NCBI RefSeq assembly: GCF_020084865.1
Contig: NZ_CP071953.1
Coordinates: 1,240,001-1,304,000 of the forward strand
Direction: 5' to 3'
DNA: 64,000 nt
Source of the DNA: Candidatus Kaistella beijingensis
GTDB taxonomy: Bacteria; Bacteroidota; Bacteroidia; Flavobacteriales; Weeksellaceae
Within the stretch, counting starts at the first letter, position 1, and each line of letters begins with the position of its first letter. The position numbers and the translations under genes are program-made. Positions 17,352 to 26,959 of this stretch are shown piece by piece. The notes under the pieces are model-generated. The model was given only the letters and a program-made list of their open reading frames with translations. It was not told the DNA's origin and ran no database searches.

Positions 17352-19757
17352 CTACGCACCATACGGAATCCAAATATTCTTAATTTCTGTGGCGTGTCTT
17401 AAAAATTCCTGACCTTCACCATGGGAAACATCGAGCCAATTTCTGTATTTTCCGAAATTTACCCAAGAACGTTTCATGGAATCGGTGGAAAGCGATTCGA
17501 TATCCCTGCTTCCTTCTTTCGTTCCGAAATACCAAATTCCATCGATGTTGTAATGTTTTGCCAATTCTTTTGCGAGTTCCTCTTTGTGTCCGGTCACGAT
17601 ATTTACCGTTCCGGCAGGAACATCGGAAGTCTCTAAAATCTGGTAGAAATCGGTCGCTGAAAACGGATGTTTTTCGGAAGGAACCACCACCACGTTATTT
17701 CCCATGGAAATTGCAGGAATCACCGTCGAAATAAAGCCCAAAAGCGGATTTTCGTCGGGACAGATAATCGCCATCACGCCCACTGGTTCAGGCATTGCCA
17801 AAGTCACCATTCTTTGAACTGTAGAATGAGCGGCGCCATCGTATTTGTCAGCAAACGCGGCATAAGTGTAAATTCTTTCGATAGATTTTTCTACCTCCTC
17901 TTTTGCGGATTCTAAACTTTGGTTGGTCATTTCCACAATTCTTTCTGCAAATTCTTCGGCACGAATTGATAAATTTTCTGCGATATAATAAAGAACTTGC
18001 GCTCTTCCGTGACCGGTCATTCCGCTCCACGATTTGTCGGCGTGCGCTGCTTCTACGGCGTTTCGGAGATCTTTCCTATTTCCTTCGGAAACTTCGCCGA
18101 TGTATTCACCGAACGCATTTTTGATTTCCATGCTGTAACCTCCATCGGGACGCACCTGTTTTCCGCCGATGTACATTTTCGTGGTTCGGTCGATATTGGC
18201 AAGTATTGATTTTTGGTGGACAAGTCCCGACTTTTCCTTACTTTGCTTTTCAACTTTCGGAAGAATCGGTTTTGAAGCGAACTCGTCTTCAATTCTCGGT
18301 TTCATGTATTCGTAAAGTCCTTCTTTTCCGCCTTCTCTACCGAAACCTGATTCTCTGTACCCACCGAAACCCGCATTCGCATCAAACTGATTCGTACAGT
18401 TAATCCAAACTGCGCCTGCTTTGATTTTCGGAGCGACATCTAAAGCGAGGTTGATGTTTTCCGTCCAAATACTTGCAGCCAAACCGTATCTCGTGTTGTT
18501 CGCCAAAGCAACCGCCTCATTGTGCGAACGGAAAGTCATCGCCACCAAAACTGGCCCGAAAATTTCTTCCTGCGCAATCACGGAACTTGTCGGAACGTCG
18601 GTGAACAAAGTCGGTGGGAAAAACCAACCATTTTTTGGTACTCCGTTTTTTGGTTGATAGATTTTGCAACCTTCTTCAACGCCAAGTTTTACCAATTCCT
18701 CGATGGTTTTCAACTGAACTTTATCCACGATTGCGCCCATATCGACTGCCTTATCCAAAGGATCGCCGATTCGGAGCGTTTCCATTCTTTTCTTTAATTT
18801 TTTGTAGAATTTTTCGGCAATACTTTCCTGAACTAAAAGTCGGGAACCTGCACAGCAAACCTGACCTTGATTGAACCAAATCGCATCAACAATTCCTTCC
18901 ACCGCAGAATCCAAATCCGCATCTTCAAAAACGATGAATGGTGATTTTCCGCCCAATTCAAGGGAAATCTTCTTTCCGCTTCCCGCAATTTCTGTTCTTA
19001 ATATTTTCCCCACTTTCGTGGAACCAGTGAATGCTACTTTTTGAATGTCTTTATGATTTACCAAAGCGGTTCCTGCAACGGTTCCTTTTCCTGTAACTAC
19101 ATTTACCACACCTTTTGGAAGTCCAATTTTTTCACAGATTTCTCCAAAAAGAAGTGCGGTTAAAGAAGTGTATTCCGCAGGTTTTAAAACGATGGTGTTT
19201 CCCATTGCCAAAGCTGGAGCGACTTTCCAGGCCAACATCATTAATGGAAAATTCCACGGAATGATTTGTCCGATAACTCCAACTTCTTTGTAATCTTTGA
19301 ATTCGGTATCCATCAATTTTGCCCAACCTGCGTGACTGTAAAAATGTCTCGCCACAATTGGAATGTCGATATCACGGGTTTCACGGATGGGTTTTCCGTT
19401 GTCCAAAGTTTCCAAAACTGCAAAAAGTCTAGAATTTTTTTGAATTTGTCTTGCCAAAGCGTACAAATATTTCGCTCTCTCGAAACCGCCGATTTTCACC
19501 CATTCCGGAAGTGCTTTGTTAGCCGCTTTTACTGCATTGTCCACATCTTTTTCGTCAGCTTCTGCAATTTTTGCCAAAAATTCTTTGTTGGAAGGATTGG
19601 TGGAGTCGATGTATTTCTTTGAATTTGGTTTTACCCATTCTCCGCCAATAAAAAGGTCGAAACTTCTCTTGTGATTTTCTAAAAATTCCACAGCGGGTGC
19701 TGCAGTTTCAGGAGCGGGACCGTAAACCATAGAGTCGTATATTTCTTTGATTTCCAT
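17352..19757 (-). CDS. ALDH16-like tandem aldehyde dehydrogenase
   Basis: About 801 residues with two ALDH folds in one chain. The N-terminal domain (about 30-500) is complete: PWNFPLMMLAWK, the Glu in LELGGKSPF, the catalytic Cys in FNQGQVCCAGSR and EEIFGPVL. The C-terminal domain (about 530-800) keeps the coenzyme-binding fold (MPEPVGVMAIICPDENPLLG) but shows no nucleophile-Cys motif, so it looks structural. This matches the ALDH16 architecture. It follows deoC on the same strand by about 160 bases, so the acetaldehyde released by deoxyribose-phosphate cleavage is a reasonable substrate (inference). The start is the second of two adjacent ATGs. Confidence 0.9.
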   Translation of the reverse strand: MEIKEIYDSMVYGPAPETAAPAVEFLENHKRSFDLFIGGEWVKPNSKKYIDSTNPSNKEFLAKIAEADEKDVDNAVKAANKALPEWVKIGGFERAKYLYALARQIQKNSRLFAVLETLDNGKPIRETRDIDIPIVARHFYSHAGWAKLMDTEFKDYKEVGVIGQIIPWNFPLMMLAWKVAPALAMGNTIVLKPAEYTSLTALLFGEICEKIGLPKGVVNVVTGKGTVAGTALVNHKDIQKVAFTGSTKVGKILRTEIAGSGKKISLELGGKSPFIVFEDADLDSAVEGIVDAIWFNQGQVCCAGSRLLVQESIAEKFYKKLKKRMETLRIGDPLDKAVDMGAIVDKVQLKTIEELVKLGVEEGCKIYQPKNGVPKNGWFFPPTLFTDVPTSSVIAQEEIFGPVLVAMTFRSHNEAVALANNTRYGLAASIWTENINLALDVAPKIKAGAVWINCTNQFDANAGFGGYRESGFGREGGKEGLYEYMKPRIEDEFASKPILPKVEKQSKEKSGLVHQKSILANIDRTTKMYIGGKQVRPDGGYSMEIKNAFGEYIGEVSEGNRKDLRNAVEAAHADKSWSGMTGHGRAQVLYYIAENLSIRAEEFAERIVEMTNQSLESAKEEVEKSIERIYTYAAFADKYDGAAHSTVQRMVTLAMPEPVGVMAIICPDENPLLGFISTVIPAISMGNNVVVVPSEKHPFSATDFYQILETSDVPAGTVNIVTGHKEELAKELAKHYNIDGIWYFGTKEGSRDIESLSTDSMKRSWVNFGKYRNWLDVSHGEGQEFLRHATEIKNIWIPYGA

Positions 19758-19916
19758 CACGATATAATTGATAAATGATGATTGATAAATGATTTAGTAA
19801 TAATGTAACAATTTGAAAATGTAGCAATTTGAAAATTTGAAAATAAAACCCTGCATCACACCCATTCACCAACTCACCCAAAAAAAATCTCAAACTCTCA
19901 AAACCTCAAACTCCTT

Positions 19917-20915
19917 TTATGCCATCGGATGACGGAAATTCGCACTGTATCTTCCAGTTACGTAATGTTCGAGTTGTCTTTCGATATCTCCTAAAAGTGA
20001 ACTTGCACCGAAACGGAATAAGTCTGGATTTAACCATTCGTTTCCGAGTTCTTCTTTAATTAGGATTAAATAGTCGAGTGCCTGTTTTGCTTTTTGGATT
20101 CCACCTGCAGGTTTATAGCCGACCTTTACTCCTGTCAATTCGTAATATTCTCGGATGCAGCGAATCATGACTAAACTTACCGCCAAAGTGGCATTCACCG
20201 ATTCTTTTCCGGTGGAAGTTTTGATGAAATCGGAACCCGCCATCATGGCGACCCAACTTGCTTTTGCCACTTTCGTGTACGTTGGAATTTCTCCTGTTGC
20301 GAGAATGGTTTTCATATGTGCATCTCCACAAGCTTGTCTGCAAAGTTTAATTTCTTCATACAGTTCTTTCCACTTTGATTCGAGAACCAAATCTCTGGAA
20401 ATCACAATGTCGATTTCTTTTGCTCCTGCCGCGACAGATTTTTTAATTTCCGTAATTTTCTCTTCCAAAGAAATCTTTCCAGCTGGAAAACCAGTGGAAA
20501 CCGCTGCAATTGGAATATTAGTTCCTTTTAAAGCTTCTTTTGCGTAGGGAATTAAGTTGTGATAAACGCAAACTGCTCCAGTTGTTAAATTTGCGTCCTG
20601 CATTCCAAGTTTTTGTAAAATATCCTCACGAACAGGATGTTTTGCTTTTTCGCAAAGACGGAGAACATTTCCGCGCGTGTCGTCGCCTGCAAGTGTCGTC
20701 AAATCAATCATAGAGATTGCTTTCAATAACCATGCTGCCTGGAATTCCTTTTTCACGCTTCTTCTACCTGTCAAAGTTCCAACGCGTCTTTCAATCGCAC
20801 TTCGGTTGATGTTGATGGCGTCAAAATATTTGGTATTGAAAGGTAAACCTTCGTTTCTTTCTTCGGTATGATTTTGATTCACTTTTTTATGATTTTTTTC
20901 CAAAACTTTTTCCAT
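19917..20915 (-). CDS. deoC: Deoxyribose-phosphate aldolase
   Basis: Cleaves 2-deoxyribose 5-phosphate to glyceraldehyde 3-phosphate and acetaldehyde in deoxynucleoside catabolism. The 332-residue protein is longer than the 220-260 of short DeoC forms because of a 75-residue N-terminal extension. The barrel contains MIDLTTLAGDDT, the Schiff-base Lys in SDFIKTSTGKE and the second active-site Lys in VGYKPAGGI. The neighbouring ALDH would remove acetaldehyde. Confidence 0.95.
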   Translation of the reverse strand: MEKVLEKNHKKVNQNHTEERNEGLPFNTKYFDAININRSAIERRVGTLTGRRSVKKEFQAAWLLKAISMIDLTTLAGDDTRGNVLRLCEKAKHPVREDILQKLGMQDANLTTGAVCVYHNLIPYAKEALKGTNIPIAAVSTGFPAGKISLEEKITEIKKSVAAGAKEIDIVISRDLVLESKWKELYEEIKLCRQACGDAHMKTILATGEIPTYTKVAKASWVAMMAGSDFIKTSTGKESVNATLAVSLVMIRCIREYYELTGVKVGYKPAGGIQKAKQALDYLILIKEELGNEWLNPDLFRFGASSLLGDIERQLEHYVTGRYSANFRHPMA

Positions 20916-21092
20916 AAACGAATAAATTTAATCAGAAAATTTCTATTAAAATTAAGGATTGTAAAATTAACCAATTCTTGGCAATTAAGGAATTGTTTTT
21001 AAGAATTATTAGTTTTAACATATAGTCCAAAAAAAAGAATAGACATCATCTTCTTCGACAATGTCTTTTCACTTTTACTTTTCAAAACAGCA

Positions 21093-21563
21093 TTAAACTT
21101 TCAATTGTCTGTTGATGCTTTGTTCCAGTGAAATAAATGTTTCTGTTCTTGTTACGCCTTTTAGTTTTTGTAGTTTATTAAGAATTTCCATTAAATGGTC
21201 ATTATCTCTACATAAAACTTTTAAAAATATGGTATAATTTCCCGTGGTGTAATGTGCTTCAACCACTTCATTCACATCCTTCAACGCTTTAATTGCATCA
21301 TGATAATGACTGGGTTGATCTAAAAAAACACCGATGTAGGAAACTACTTTAAAACCAATTTTTCTTGGATTTAAAAAGGAAATTGAATTTTCGATAACTC
21401 CTGCAGATTCTAATTTTTTAATCCTTTGGTGAACCGCCGTTGTAGAAATCCCTACGTTTTTTGAAATGTGTGCCAATGAAGTTTTTGCATTATCCATCAA
21501 CATATAAATGATTTCTTTATCTACGGAATCTAGATGATAACCCGTATTTGCTGCATTTTTCAT
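21093..21563 (-). CDS. Lrp/AsnC-family transcriptional regulator
   Basis: A 156-residue regulator. The N-terminal winged helix-turn-helix (DKEIIYMLMDNAKTSLAHIS, then ISTTAVHQRIKKLESAGVIE) is followed by an alpha/beta ligand domain (about 70-150, VVSYIGVFLDQPS and EAHYTTGNYTIFLKV). These proteins sense amino acids and bind DNA as octamers. Its targets are unknown; neighbouring amino-acid or deoC genes are possible but unsupported. Confidence 0.93.
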   Translation of the reverse strand: MKNAANTGYHLDSVDKEIIYMLMDNAKTSLAHISKNVGISTTAVHQRIKKLESAGVIENSISFLNPRKIGFKVVSYIGVFLDQPSHYHDAIKALKDVNEVVEAHYTTGNYTIFLKVLCRDNDHLMEILNKLQKLKGVTRTETFISLEQSINRQLKV

Positions 21564-21595
21564 TTTCTAATTTTTTACTTTTTTTTCTTTTTTCT

Positions 21596-22552
21596 TTAAT
21601 TGTTGCGCTTGATAAATTCTGTCAATACCGGAAAATGGTCGCTGTATCCTCCCAAATATCGAGTTCCAGCATAAGTTCTGAATGGTCTTCCTGAAAATTT
21701 CCTATTCCAAGTACTCAATTTTTCGGAATTAAAAACTTTTGCATCTTTAAATGAAAATGGAAAATTTGAATCATAAAATTCATCAGATAAAATAATTTGG
21801 TCAAAAAGTAAGCCATCTTTAAAATGGAACGTTGAAAATATTCTGTTATTATATAAATCGACGTATGGATTTGTTAAGATTTTATTAAAATTTTCATCAT
21901 AAAGCAAATTCTTTAAATTTTCATCATCAGGATTTTCATTAAAATCACCTAAAATAATGACCGCTTCATTTTCTGATTTTAGTTTCAAAACTTTTTCCTT
22001 GATGTCCTTTAAGATATAATCGCGTTTTGGTTTGTTAACGTCACGTTCTCTTTTGGAAGGGAGGTGAACCACAAAAAGGTTGATCATTTCGCCAGAATAT
22101 TTCACTTTACAAAATAAGATATCTCTTGTTGTATCATAATTCGCTGGATCTTCATCATCAATCTCGAAAAAATAAGTGATGGGTTCGGAAGAAATGACTT
22201 CAATTTTAGATTTGTCATAAAGCAGTGCAACATCCACCCCTCTTTCATCCATGGAATCATAATGTATCACGCCATAATTTGAGTTGAACGGATCCATTTT
22301 TACCAATTCGTCCAAAGGTTTTTGGCCTTGAATTTCGGACAGACCAATCAACATCGGCAATGCATTTTCCGATTCTTTGATCAGTTGAAAAACATGTGAA
22401 ATTTTGAAGAGTTTATTATTGTACCTTTTCTCGTCCCAATTTCTTAACCCAGAAACTGTTGGATCTAGTTTGTGAACAGGAGGTGGGTCTGGAAGAAAAA
22501 GGTTTTCTACGTTGTAGAAAGCAATCAGCTCTTTGGAATCGTTGTTTGTCAT
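21596..22552 (-). CDS. Endonuclease/exonuclease/phosphatase-family protein
   Basis: A 318-residue EEP-fold phosphodiesterase. Family motifs are FYNVENLF at the N-terminus (metal-binding Asn and Glu), IGLSEIQG, VVHLPSKRE, VIILGDFNENPDD (catalytic Asp-Asn) and GGYSDHFPVLTEF (terminal Asp-His). There is no signal peptide, so it is probably cytoplasmic. Members include nucleases and lipid phosphatases, and the substrate cannot be assigned. It starts 69 bases downstream of trmD on the same strand. Confidence 0.88.
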   Translation of the reverse strand: MTNNDSKELIAFYNVENLFLPDPPPVHKLDPTVSGLRNWDEKRYNNKLFKISHVFQLIKESENALPMLIGLSEIQGQKPLDELVKMDPFNSNYGVIHYDSMDERGVDVALLYDKSKIEVISSEPITYFFEIDDEDPANYDTTRDILFCKVKYSGEMINLFVVHLPSKRERDVNKPKRDYILKDIKEKVLKLKSENEAVIILGDFNENPDDENLKNLLYDENFNKILTNPYVDLYNNRIFSTFHFKDGLLFDQIILSDEFYDSNFPFSFKDAKVFNSEKLSTWNRKFSGRPFRTYAGTRYLGGYSDHFPVLTEFIKRNN

Positions 22553-22621
22553 TAATGAGTTTTTGTCTCCTTCATTTTTTTGGATTGTAAATTTAATAAA
22601 AATAATTGGTTATGTTTAAAT

Positions 22622-23296
22622 TTACTCCAACAAGTCTGGTCTTTTTTTTTGGGTAATTCTCACTGCTTCATCATGACGCCAATCTTCAATCTTTTTGAAA
22701 TTACCACTCAACAAAACTTCGGGAACTTTCAAACCTTTGTATTCATCGGGTCTTGTGTAAATGGGTGGTGAAAGTAAATCATCCTGAAAACTGTCGGTCA
22801 AAGCCGATTGTTCATCATTTAAAACACCTGGTAAAAGTCTTATCACCGAATCTGCCAAAACACAGGCAGCCAATTCACCGCCGGTTAAAACATAGTCGCC
22901 TATGGAAATTTCTTTAGTAATATGTAAATCGCGAACTCTCTGATCGATTCCCTTATAATGACCGCAAAGAAAAATCAGATTATTTTTAATGGAAAGCGTA
23001 TTAACAATTTTTTGGTTAAGCGTTTCTCCGTCGGGAGTTAGGTAAATTACCTCATCATAATCTCTTTGCGATTTCAGTTGAGAAATACAGTTGTCCAAAG
23101 GTTCAATCATCATCACCATTCCAGCTCCACCTCCGTAAGGTTCGTCGTCGATTTGGCGGTATTTTCCCAAACCAAAATCTCTTAACTGATGAAAGTGAAT
23201 TTCCGCTAAACCTTTATCCATCGCTCTTTTCAGAATTGATGCTTTGAACGGACTTTCCATCAATTCGGGTAAAACGCTTATAATATCTATTCTCAT
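22622..23296 (-). CDS. trmD: tRNA (guanine-37-N1)-methyltransferase TrmD
   Basis: Methylates G37 beside the anticodon, preventing +1 frameshifting. The 224-residue protein has the SPOUT knot with [13 protein letters not shown] at the start, [30 protein letters not shown] (knot and AdoMet site) and the C-terminal domain with [17 protein letters not shown]. It overlaps the upstream NADH dehydrogenase gene by four bases (ATGA), giving translational coupling. Confidence 0.97.
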   Translation of the reverse strand: MRIDIISVLPELMESPFKASILKRAMDKGLAEIHFHQLRDFGLGKYRQIDDEPYGGGAGMVMMIEPLDNCISQLKSQRDYDEVIYLTPDGETLNQKIVNTLSIKNNLIFLCGHYKGIDQRVRDLHITKEISIGDYVLTGGELAACVLADSVIRLLPGVLNDEQSALTDSFQDDLLSPPIYTRPDEYKGLKVPEVLLSGNFKKIEDWRHDEAVRITQKKRPDLLE

Positions 23297-24561
23297 TGTT
23301 CGGTTCGGTTCTTTTTAGTTGGGATGATAATCAATCTCAAGGAGGAATCTTTGTTGAAGTAACTCCACATCCAATTGAAGAAAATGGCAAGTTTGTTTCG
23401 TACACTTAAAATCAGCATCAAATGCAGAAACATCCAGAAATACCATGCAAAAGTTCCCTGAAATCTAAACTTCGGCAAATCGACAACCGCTTTGTGTTTT
23501 CCGATGGTTGCCATACTTCCTCTGTCTTCGTATTCATATTCCACCCAATCTTTTTCAGATTTTTTCAGAAGGTTTTTTGCTAAATTTTTTCCCTGATTGA
23601 TGGCAACATTGGCAACTTGCGGATGACCTTGAGGATATTTCGGAGTTTCCATGTAAGAAATATCGCCTATTGCAAAAATATTTTTATAACCCAAAACTTT
23701 ACTGAAACGGTCGGTTTTGTAGCGATTTCTCACCATTATTTCTGGATTCAAACCTGCGATGACATTTCCGGTAACTCCTGCTGCCCAAATCACGTTGTTG
23801 GATGGTATTTCCTTCCCACTTTTCATCATCACTTTGTCTCCGTCATAACCTGTAACGAATTCATCGCTCATAAAATGAACTCCCAATTCCTTCAGATATT
23901 TTTCAGACATTTTCTGCGATTCCGGACTCATCACGCTTAAAGGTTTTTCTGTAGAACTGATGAGAATGATTTTCAAATCATCAAAATTCATATGCGGATA
24001 ATCGCGGGGAAGAATGTCCTTTTTCATCTCCGCAAAAGCTCCAGCCAATTCTACTCCGGTTGGCCCGCTTCCTACAATAACGATGTTCCAATTGCCGTCA
24101 TCACTGCGTTTTCTTTCAATAATTAATTTCTCGAAAGTCAATAAAACATGGTTTCTAATGGCGATTGCTTCCTGTGTATTTTTCATCCCAAAGGTGAGAG
24201 TTTCCATTTTATCATTTCCGAAAAAATTGGTTTTACAACCTGTCGCAATTATTAATTTATCGTAACTGAATTCTGTTGCGTCGGTTGAAGTGATGATTTT
24301 ATTTTCCTCGGGAAGAATTTTGAGAACTTCTGTCATTCGATACCGGATGTTCCTAGAATTCTGAAAAATTTTACGAAAAGGAAAGGAAATATTAGAAGGC
24401 TCGATCCTTCCACTTGCCACCTGATAAAACAACGGCTGAAACATGTGGTGATTTACCTTGTCGATGATTATAATTTTCTTGTTTTTGTTGTTGAGTTTCT
24501 TGGCAAGTTGAAGCCCTGCAAAACCGCCACCAATAATCACAATTTTCTCCCTTGTTTCCAT
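23293..24561 (-). CDS. Type II NADH dehydrogenase (NDH-2)
   Basis: A non-proton-pumping NADH:quinone oxidoreductase on the inner face of the membrane. The 422-residue protein has the FAD-binding motif [14 protein letters not shown] at residues 8-21, the NADH-binding motif [16 protein letters not shown] (about 160-175), the FAD-contact region FAIGDISYM and a membrane-associating C-terminal region ([20 protein letters not shown]). NAD(P)H-binding Rossmann folds and length fit the family well. It is coupled to trmD. Confidence 0.93.
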   Translation of the reverse strand: METREKIVIIGGGFAGLQLAKKLNNKNKKIIIIDKVNHHMFQPLFYQVASGRIEPSNISFPFRKIFQNSRNIRYRMTEVLKILPEENKIITSTDATEFSYDKLIIATGCKTNFFGNDKMETLTFGMKNTQEAIAIRNHVLLTFEKLIIERKRSDDGNWNIVIVGSGPTGVELAGAFAEMKKDILPRDYPHMNFDDLKIILISSTEKPLSVMSPESQKMSEKYLKELGVHFMSDEFVTGYDGDKVMMKSGKEIPSNNVIWAAGVTGNVIAGLNPEIMVRNRYKTDRFSKVLGYKNIFAIGDISYMETPKYPQGHPQVANVAINQGKNLAKNLLKKSEKDWVEYEYEDRGSMATIGKHKAVVDLPKFRFQGTFAWYFWMFLHLMLILSVRNKLAIFFNWMWSYFNKDSSLRLIIIPTKKNRTEQ

Positions 24562-24611
24562 AGGAACAAAAATACTGAAATTTTTATAGTTGATTTTGTT
24601 TAAAGCATGCG

Positions 24612-24640
24612 AAAAAAAAACCCTGAAAAATTTTCAGGGA
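24612..24640 (-). terminator. Intrinsic terminator of the T9SS-domain protein gene
   Basis: The stem CCCTGAAAA / TTTTCAGGG is followed on the minus strand by an uninterrupted run of nine T. It lies seven bases after the stop of the 24647-25003 gene. Confidence 0.9.
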
Positions 24641-24646
24641 ATTGAG

Positions 24647-25003
24647 TTATTGTTTAACGATTTGGGTAACTTTTTGAGTATTGTCACTTAATGTATATTT
24701 CATCAAGTATTTTCCGGGTCTCAAGCGATCCAAACGGATTTCGCCCGAGTTCATATTTACAGCGTACTGAGCAACTTCCATCCCTAAAATAGAATAAAAA
24801 GTAACCGACTTTATTTTTAATGAAGCATCTTTTGACTTCACAATAATAAAATCTTTGGCTGGATTTGGGTACGCAACCATCACTCCGTCATCAGATTTTT
24901 GAGAAGTTGCCATCGGTTCTCTTTGAACAGATTGAGCGGAAACTTTTTCCGAAAAAACTGTTAAACTGCCGATAAATATTATAGAAAAGAATAATTTTTT
25001 CAC
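24647..25003 (-). CDS. Small secreted protein consisting almost only of a T9SS sorting domain
   Basis: A 118-residue protein with a signal peptide (MKKLFFSIIFIGSLTVFSEK, cleavage probably after VSAQ at residue 24). About 20 residues of linker follow, then a type A type-IX-secretion C-terminal domain: VAYPNPAKDFIIVKS (about 43-57), YSILGMEVAQY and LRPGKYLMKYTLSDN, ending KVTQIVKQ. Such domains normally sit at the end of large secreted enzymes or adhesins. Here there is no passenger to deliver, so it may be a relic or a small surface protein. It is monocistronic with its own terminator. Confidence 0.85.
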   Translation of the reverse strand: MKKLFFSIIFIGSLTVFSEKVSAQSVQREPMATSQKSDDGVMVAYPNPAKDFIIVKSKDASLKIKSVTFYSILGMEVAQYAVNMNSGEIRLDRLRPGKYLMKYTLSDNTQKVTQIVKQ

Positions 25004-25088
25004 CGATAATAACTTTTTATTTAGAAATATCCTTACAAAAGTAAGAATTTCAAATTAATATGCAATAGCTTTTTAATAAAACTATAAT

Positions 25089-25096
25089 TAAATTTG
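25089..25096 (+). promoter_or_regulatory. Possible -7 element of hemB
   Basis: TAAATTTG matches TAnnTTTG and lies 28 bases before the hemB start. A clear -33 TTTG is not seen, so support is partial. Confidence 0.4.
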
Positions 25097-25124
25097 CACA
25101 AGTTATCTCAAATACCATTCCAAA

Positions 25125-26117
25125 ATGATTATCTATTCAAGAAACCGAAGACTACGCACCAATGCCTCTATTAGAAGTCTAGTTCAGGAAACCGTTTTAA
25201 CCACCAACGATTTCGTAATGCCGATGTTTGTGATGGAGGGGAAAAATAATCAGGAAGCAATTCCATCGATGCCGGGAATTTACCGCAGAACTTTGGATCT
25301 TACGGTGAAAGAATGTCAGGAATTGTATTCACTTGGAGTAAAAGCGGTCAATCTGTACATGAAAGTTTCTGAAAATTTGAAAGACAACAAAGGAACTGAA
25401 GCGTGGAACAAAAACGGATTGATGCAAAACACGATTAAAGCTATTAAAGACGCAGTTCCGGAAATGGTTGTAATGCCCGATGTTGCACTCGATCCCTACT
25501 CGATTTACGGTCACGACGGAATAATCACCAACGGAAAAATTGACAACGACGCCACCAACGAAGCTTTGGTAAAAATGTCGGTTTCTCACGCAGAAGCAGG
25601 TGCAGATATCGTTGCACCAAGTGACATGATGGACGGAAGAGTTGCCGCGATTCGTACGGGATTGGAAGAAAGTGGTTTTACTGATGTTGGAATTTTGAGT
25701 TATGCCGCAAAATATGCGAGTTCATTTTACGGACCTTTCAGAAGTGCCTTGGATTCTGCGCCGAAAGAAAATGTAGAAATTCCGAAAGACAAAAAAACCT
25801 ATCAAATGGATTTTCACAATTCCCGTGAAGCGATTGACGAAGTGTTGAAAGACGTTGCAGAAGGAGCCGATATCATCATGATTAAACCAGGAATGCCTTA
25901 TTTGGACATCGTTTCCAAAGTTCGCGAAACCATCGATTTGCCGATTGCAGTTTATAATGTAAGTGGTGAATACGCCATGTTAAAAGCCGCAGCAAAAAAC
26001 GGATGGCTCGATAACGACAAAGCAATTATTGAAAGCTTGACTTGCATTAAAAGAGCAGGTGCGGATATGATTTTCACGTATGCGGCGAAAGAAGCAGCGA
26101 TTCTTTTAAACCACTAA
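25125..26117 (+). CDS. hemB: Delta-aminolevulinic acid dehydratase (porphobilinogen synthase)
   Basis: Condenses two 5-aminolevulinate molecules to porphobilinogen, the second committed step of haem synthesis. The 330-residue barrel protein has FVMPMFVMEG, VMPDVALDPYS, ADIVAPSDMMDGRV (first active-site Lys region equivalent), YAAKYASSFYGPFR (Schiff-base region) and MIKPGMPYLDIV, with YNVSGEYAMLKAA (P-site loop). The VALDPY stretch replaces the zinc-cysteine cluster, so a magnesium-type enzyme is likely. The start ATG at 25125 is unambiguous. Confidence 0.97.
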   Translation: MIIYSRNRRLRTNASIRSLVQETVLTTNDFVMPMFVMEGKNNQEAIPSMPGIYRRTLDLTVKECQELYSLGVKAVNLYMKVSENLKDNKGTEAWNKNGLMQNTIKAIKDAVPEMVVMPDVALDPYSIYGHDGIITNGKIDNDATNEALVKMSVSHAEAGADIVAPSDMMDGRVAAIRTGLEESGFTDVGILSYAAKYASSFYGPFRSALDSAPKENVEIPKDKKTYQMDFHNSREAIDEVLKDVAEGADIIMIKPGMPYLDIVSKVRETIDLPIAVYNVSGEYAMLKAAAKNGWLDNDKAIIESLTCIKRAGADMIFTYAAKEAAILLNH

Positions 26118-26123
26118 TATTTT

Positions 26124-26437
26124 ATGAAATTTTTTCGTTGTTAAATAAAATCGACCAATTAAAAATTTTTCAAGTTCCTATTTATTTCTGATTATTTCAG
26201 TTTGTTGCATCCTTATTTGTATTCTACATTGATGAAGGTTATTATAATTTTCAATGGATGAAATCTTGGCGAAACTGGATCGTTTTCATTATTTATGCGG
26301 CAATCATTTTTCTTGTTCAGCAATTGTTTGCTCTAATCTTCAGGAAAGTTTTTAAGGTGAATAATAGAAATTACCTAATTGCCGCAATTGGAGTTCCTGT
26401 TCCGATTTTTGTTTTGGTCACAATTATTTTTGGCTAA
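26124..26437 (+). pseudogene. Broken small membrane protein gene after hemB
   Basis: From 26192 to the stop at 26435-26437 one frame reads as a membrane protein (FYIDEGYYNFQW, then WIVFIIYAAIIFLVQQLFAL and LIAAIGVPVPIFVLV). No start codon precedes this part: a TGA at 26189-26191 interrupts the frame, and the plausible start ATGAAATTTTTT at 26124 is in another frame. I therefore see a gene damaged near T-rich runs. A short 59-residue protein from the ATG at 26258 is possible but would lack the first helix. A sequencing error is the alternative. Confidence 0.55.
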
Positions 26438-26440
26438 AAC

Positions 26441-26959
26441 TTAATCTGTTTTTATTTTCCCCAAATAAAACAAACCGATGCATTTTTGATTTTCTTCCAA
26501 ATTCAGAAATTCGCCCAAATGCTGTATCATTCCTGGTGTACTCCAATAACAGCCGATTTGGTGAACGGTGGAAGTTAAATACATGTTTTGGACAGCCATC
26601 GCCGTTGCTGCAATTTCTTCCCATTCTGGAACCAAGCCGCTGAAATTGACAGAAATTGTGATTAACGTATCTGTGTTTGAAATTTTGTGCGTAATGTCCA
26701 GATATTTTTTTTCTAGAAAAACTTCGGGTCGAGTTGTGTTTTTATAGATTTCAGCAAGTTTGTTGGCAAGTTCTAATTTTTTTTCATTTCTAAAAACTTG
26801 AAAACGCCACGGTTTTGTTTTCTTGTGATTGGGAGCGAAATTGGCAGAGTTTAAAATTTCATTTAAAACCCCTTCTTCAATTTTTTCACCGGAATAATCT
26901 TTCGGAAAAATACTTCTTCTGCATTCTATAATTTCCTTTAAAACTGCTGCTTTATTCAT
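26441..26959 (-). CDS. Nitroreductase-family flavoprotein
   Basis: A 172-residue FMN-dependent oxidoreductase of the short, YdjA-like type. The FMN-binding CRRSIFPKDYSG lies at about residues 13-24, followed by NSANFAPNHKKTKPWRFQVF (about 37-56), the EEIAATAMAVQNM helix and a C-terminal GLFYLGKI strand. The physiological substrate is unknown. It converges on the broken gene at 26437 with only three bases between the stop codons. Confidence 0.9.
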   Translation of the reverse strand: MNKAAVLKEIIECRRSIFPKDYSGEKIEEGVLNEILNSANFAPNHKKTKPWRFQVFRNEKKLELANKLAEIYKNTTRPEVFLEKKYLDITHKISNTDTLITISVNFSGLVPEWEEIAATAMAVQNMYLTSTVHQIGCYWSTPGMIQHLGEFLNLEENQKCIGLFYLGKIKTD

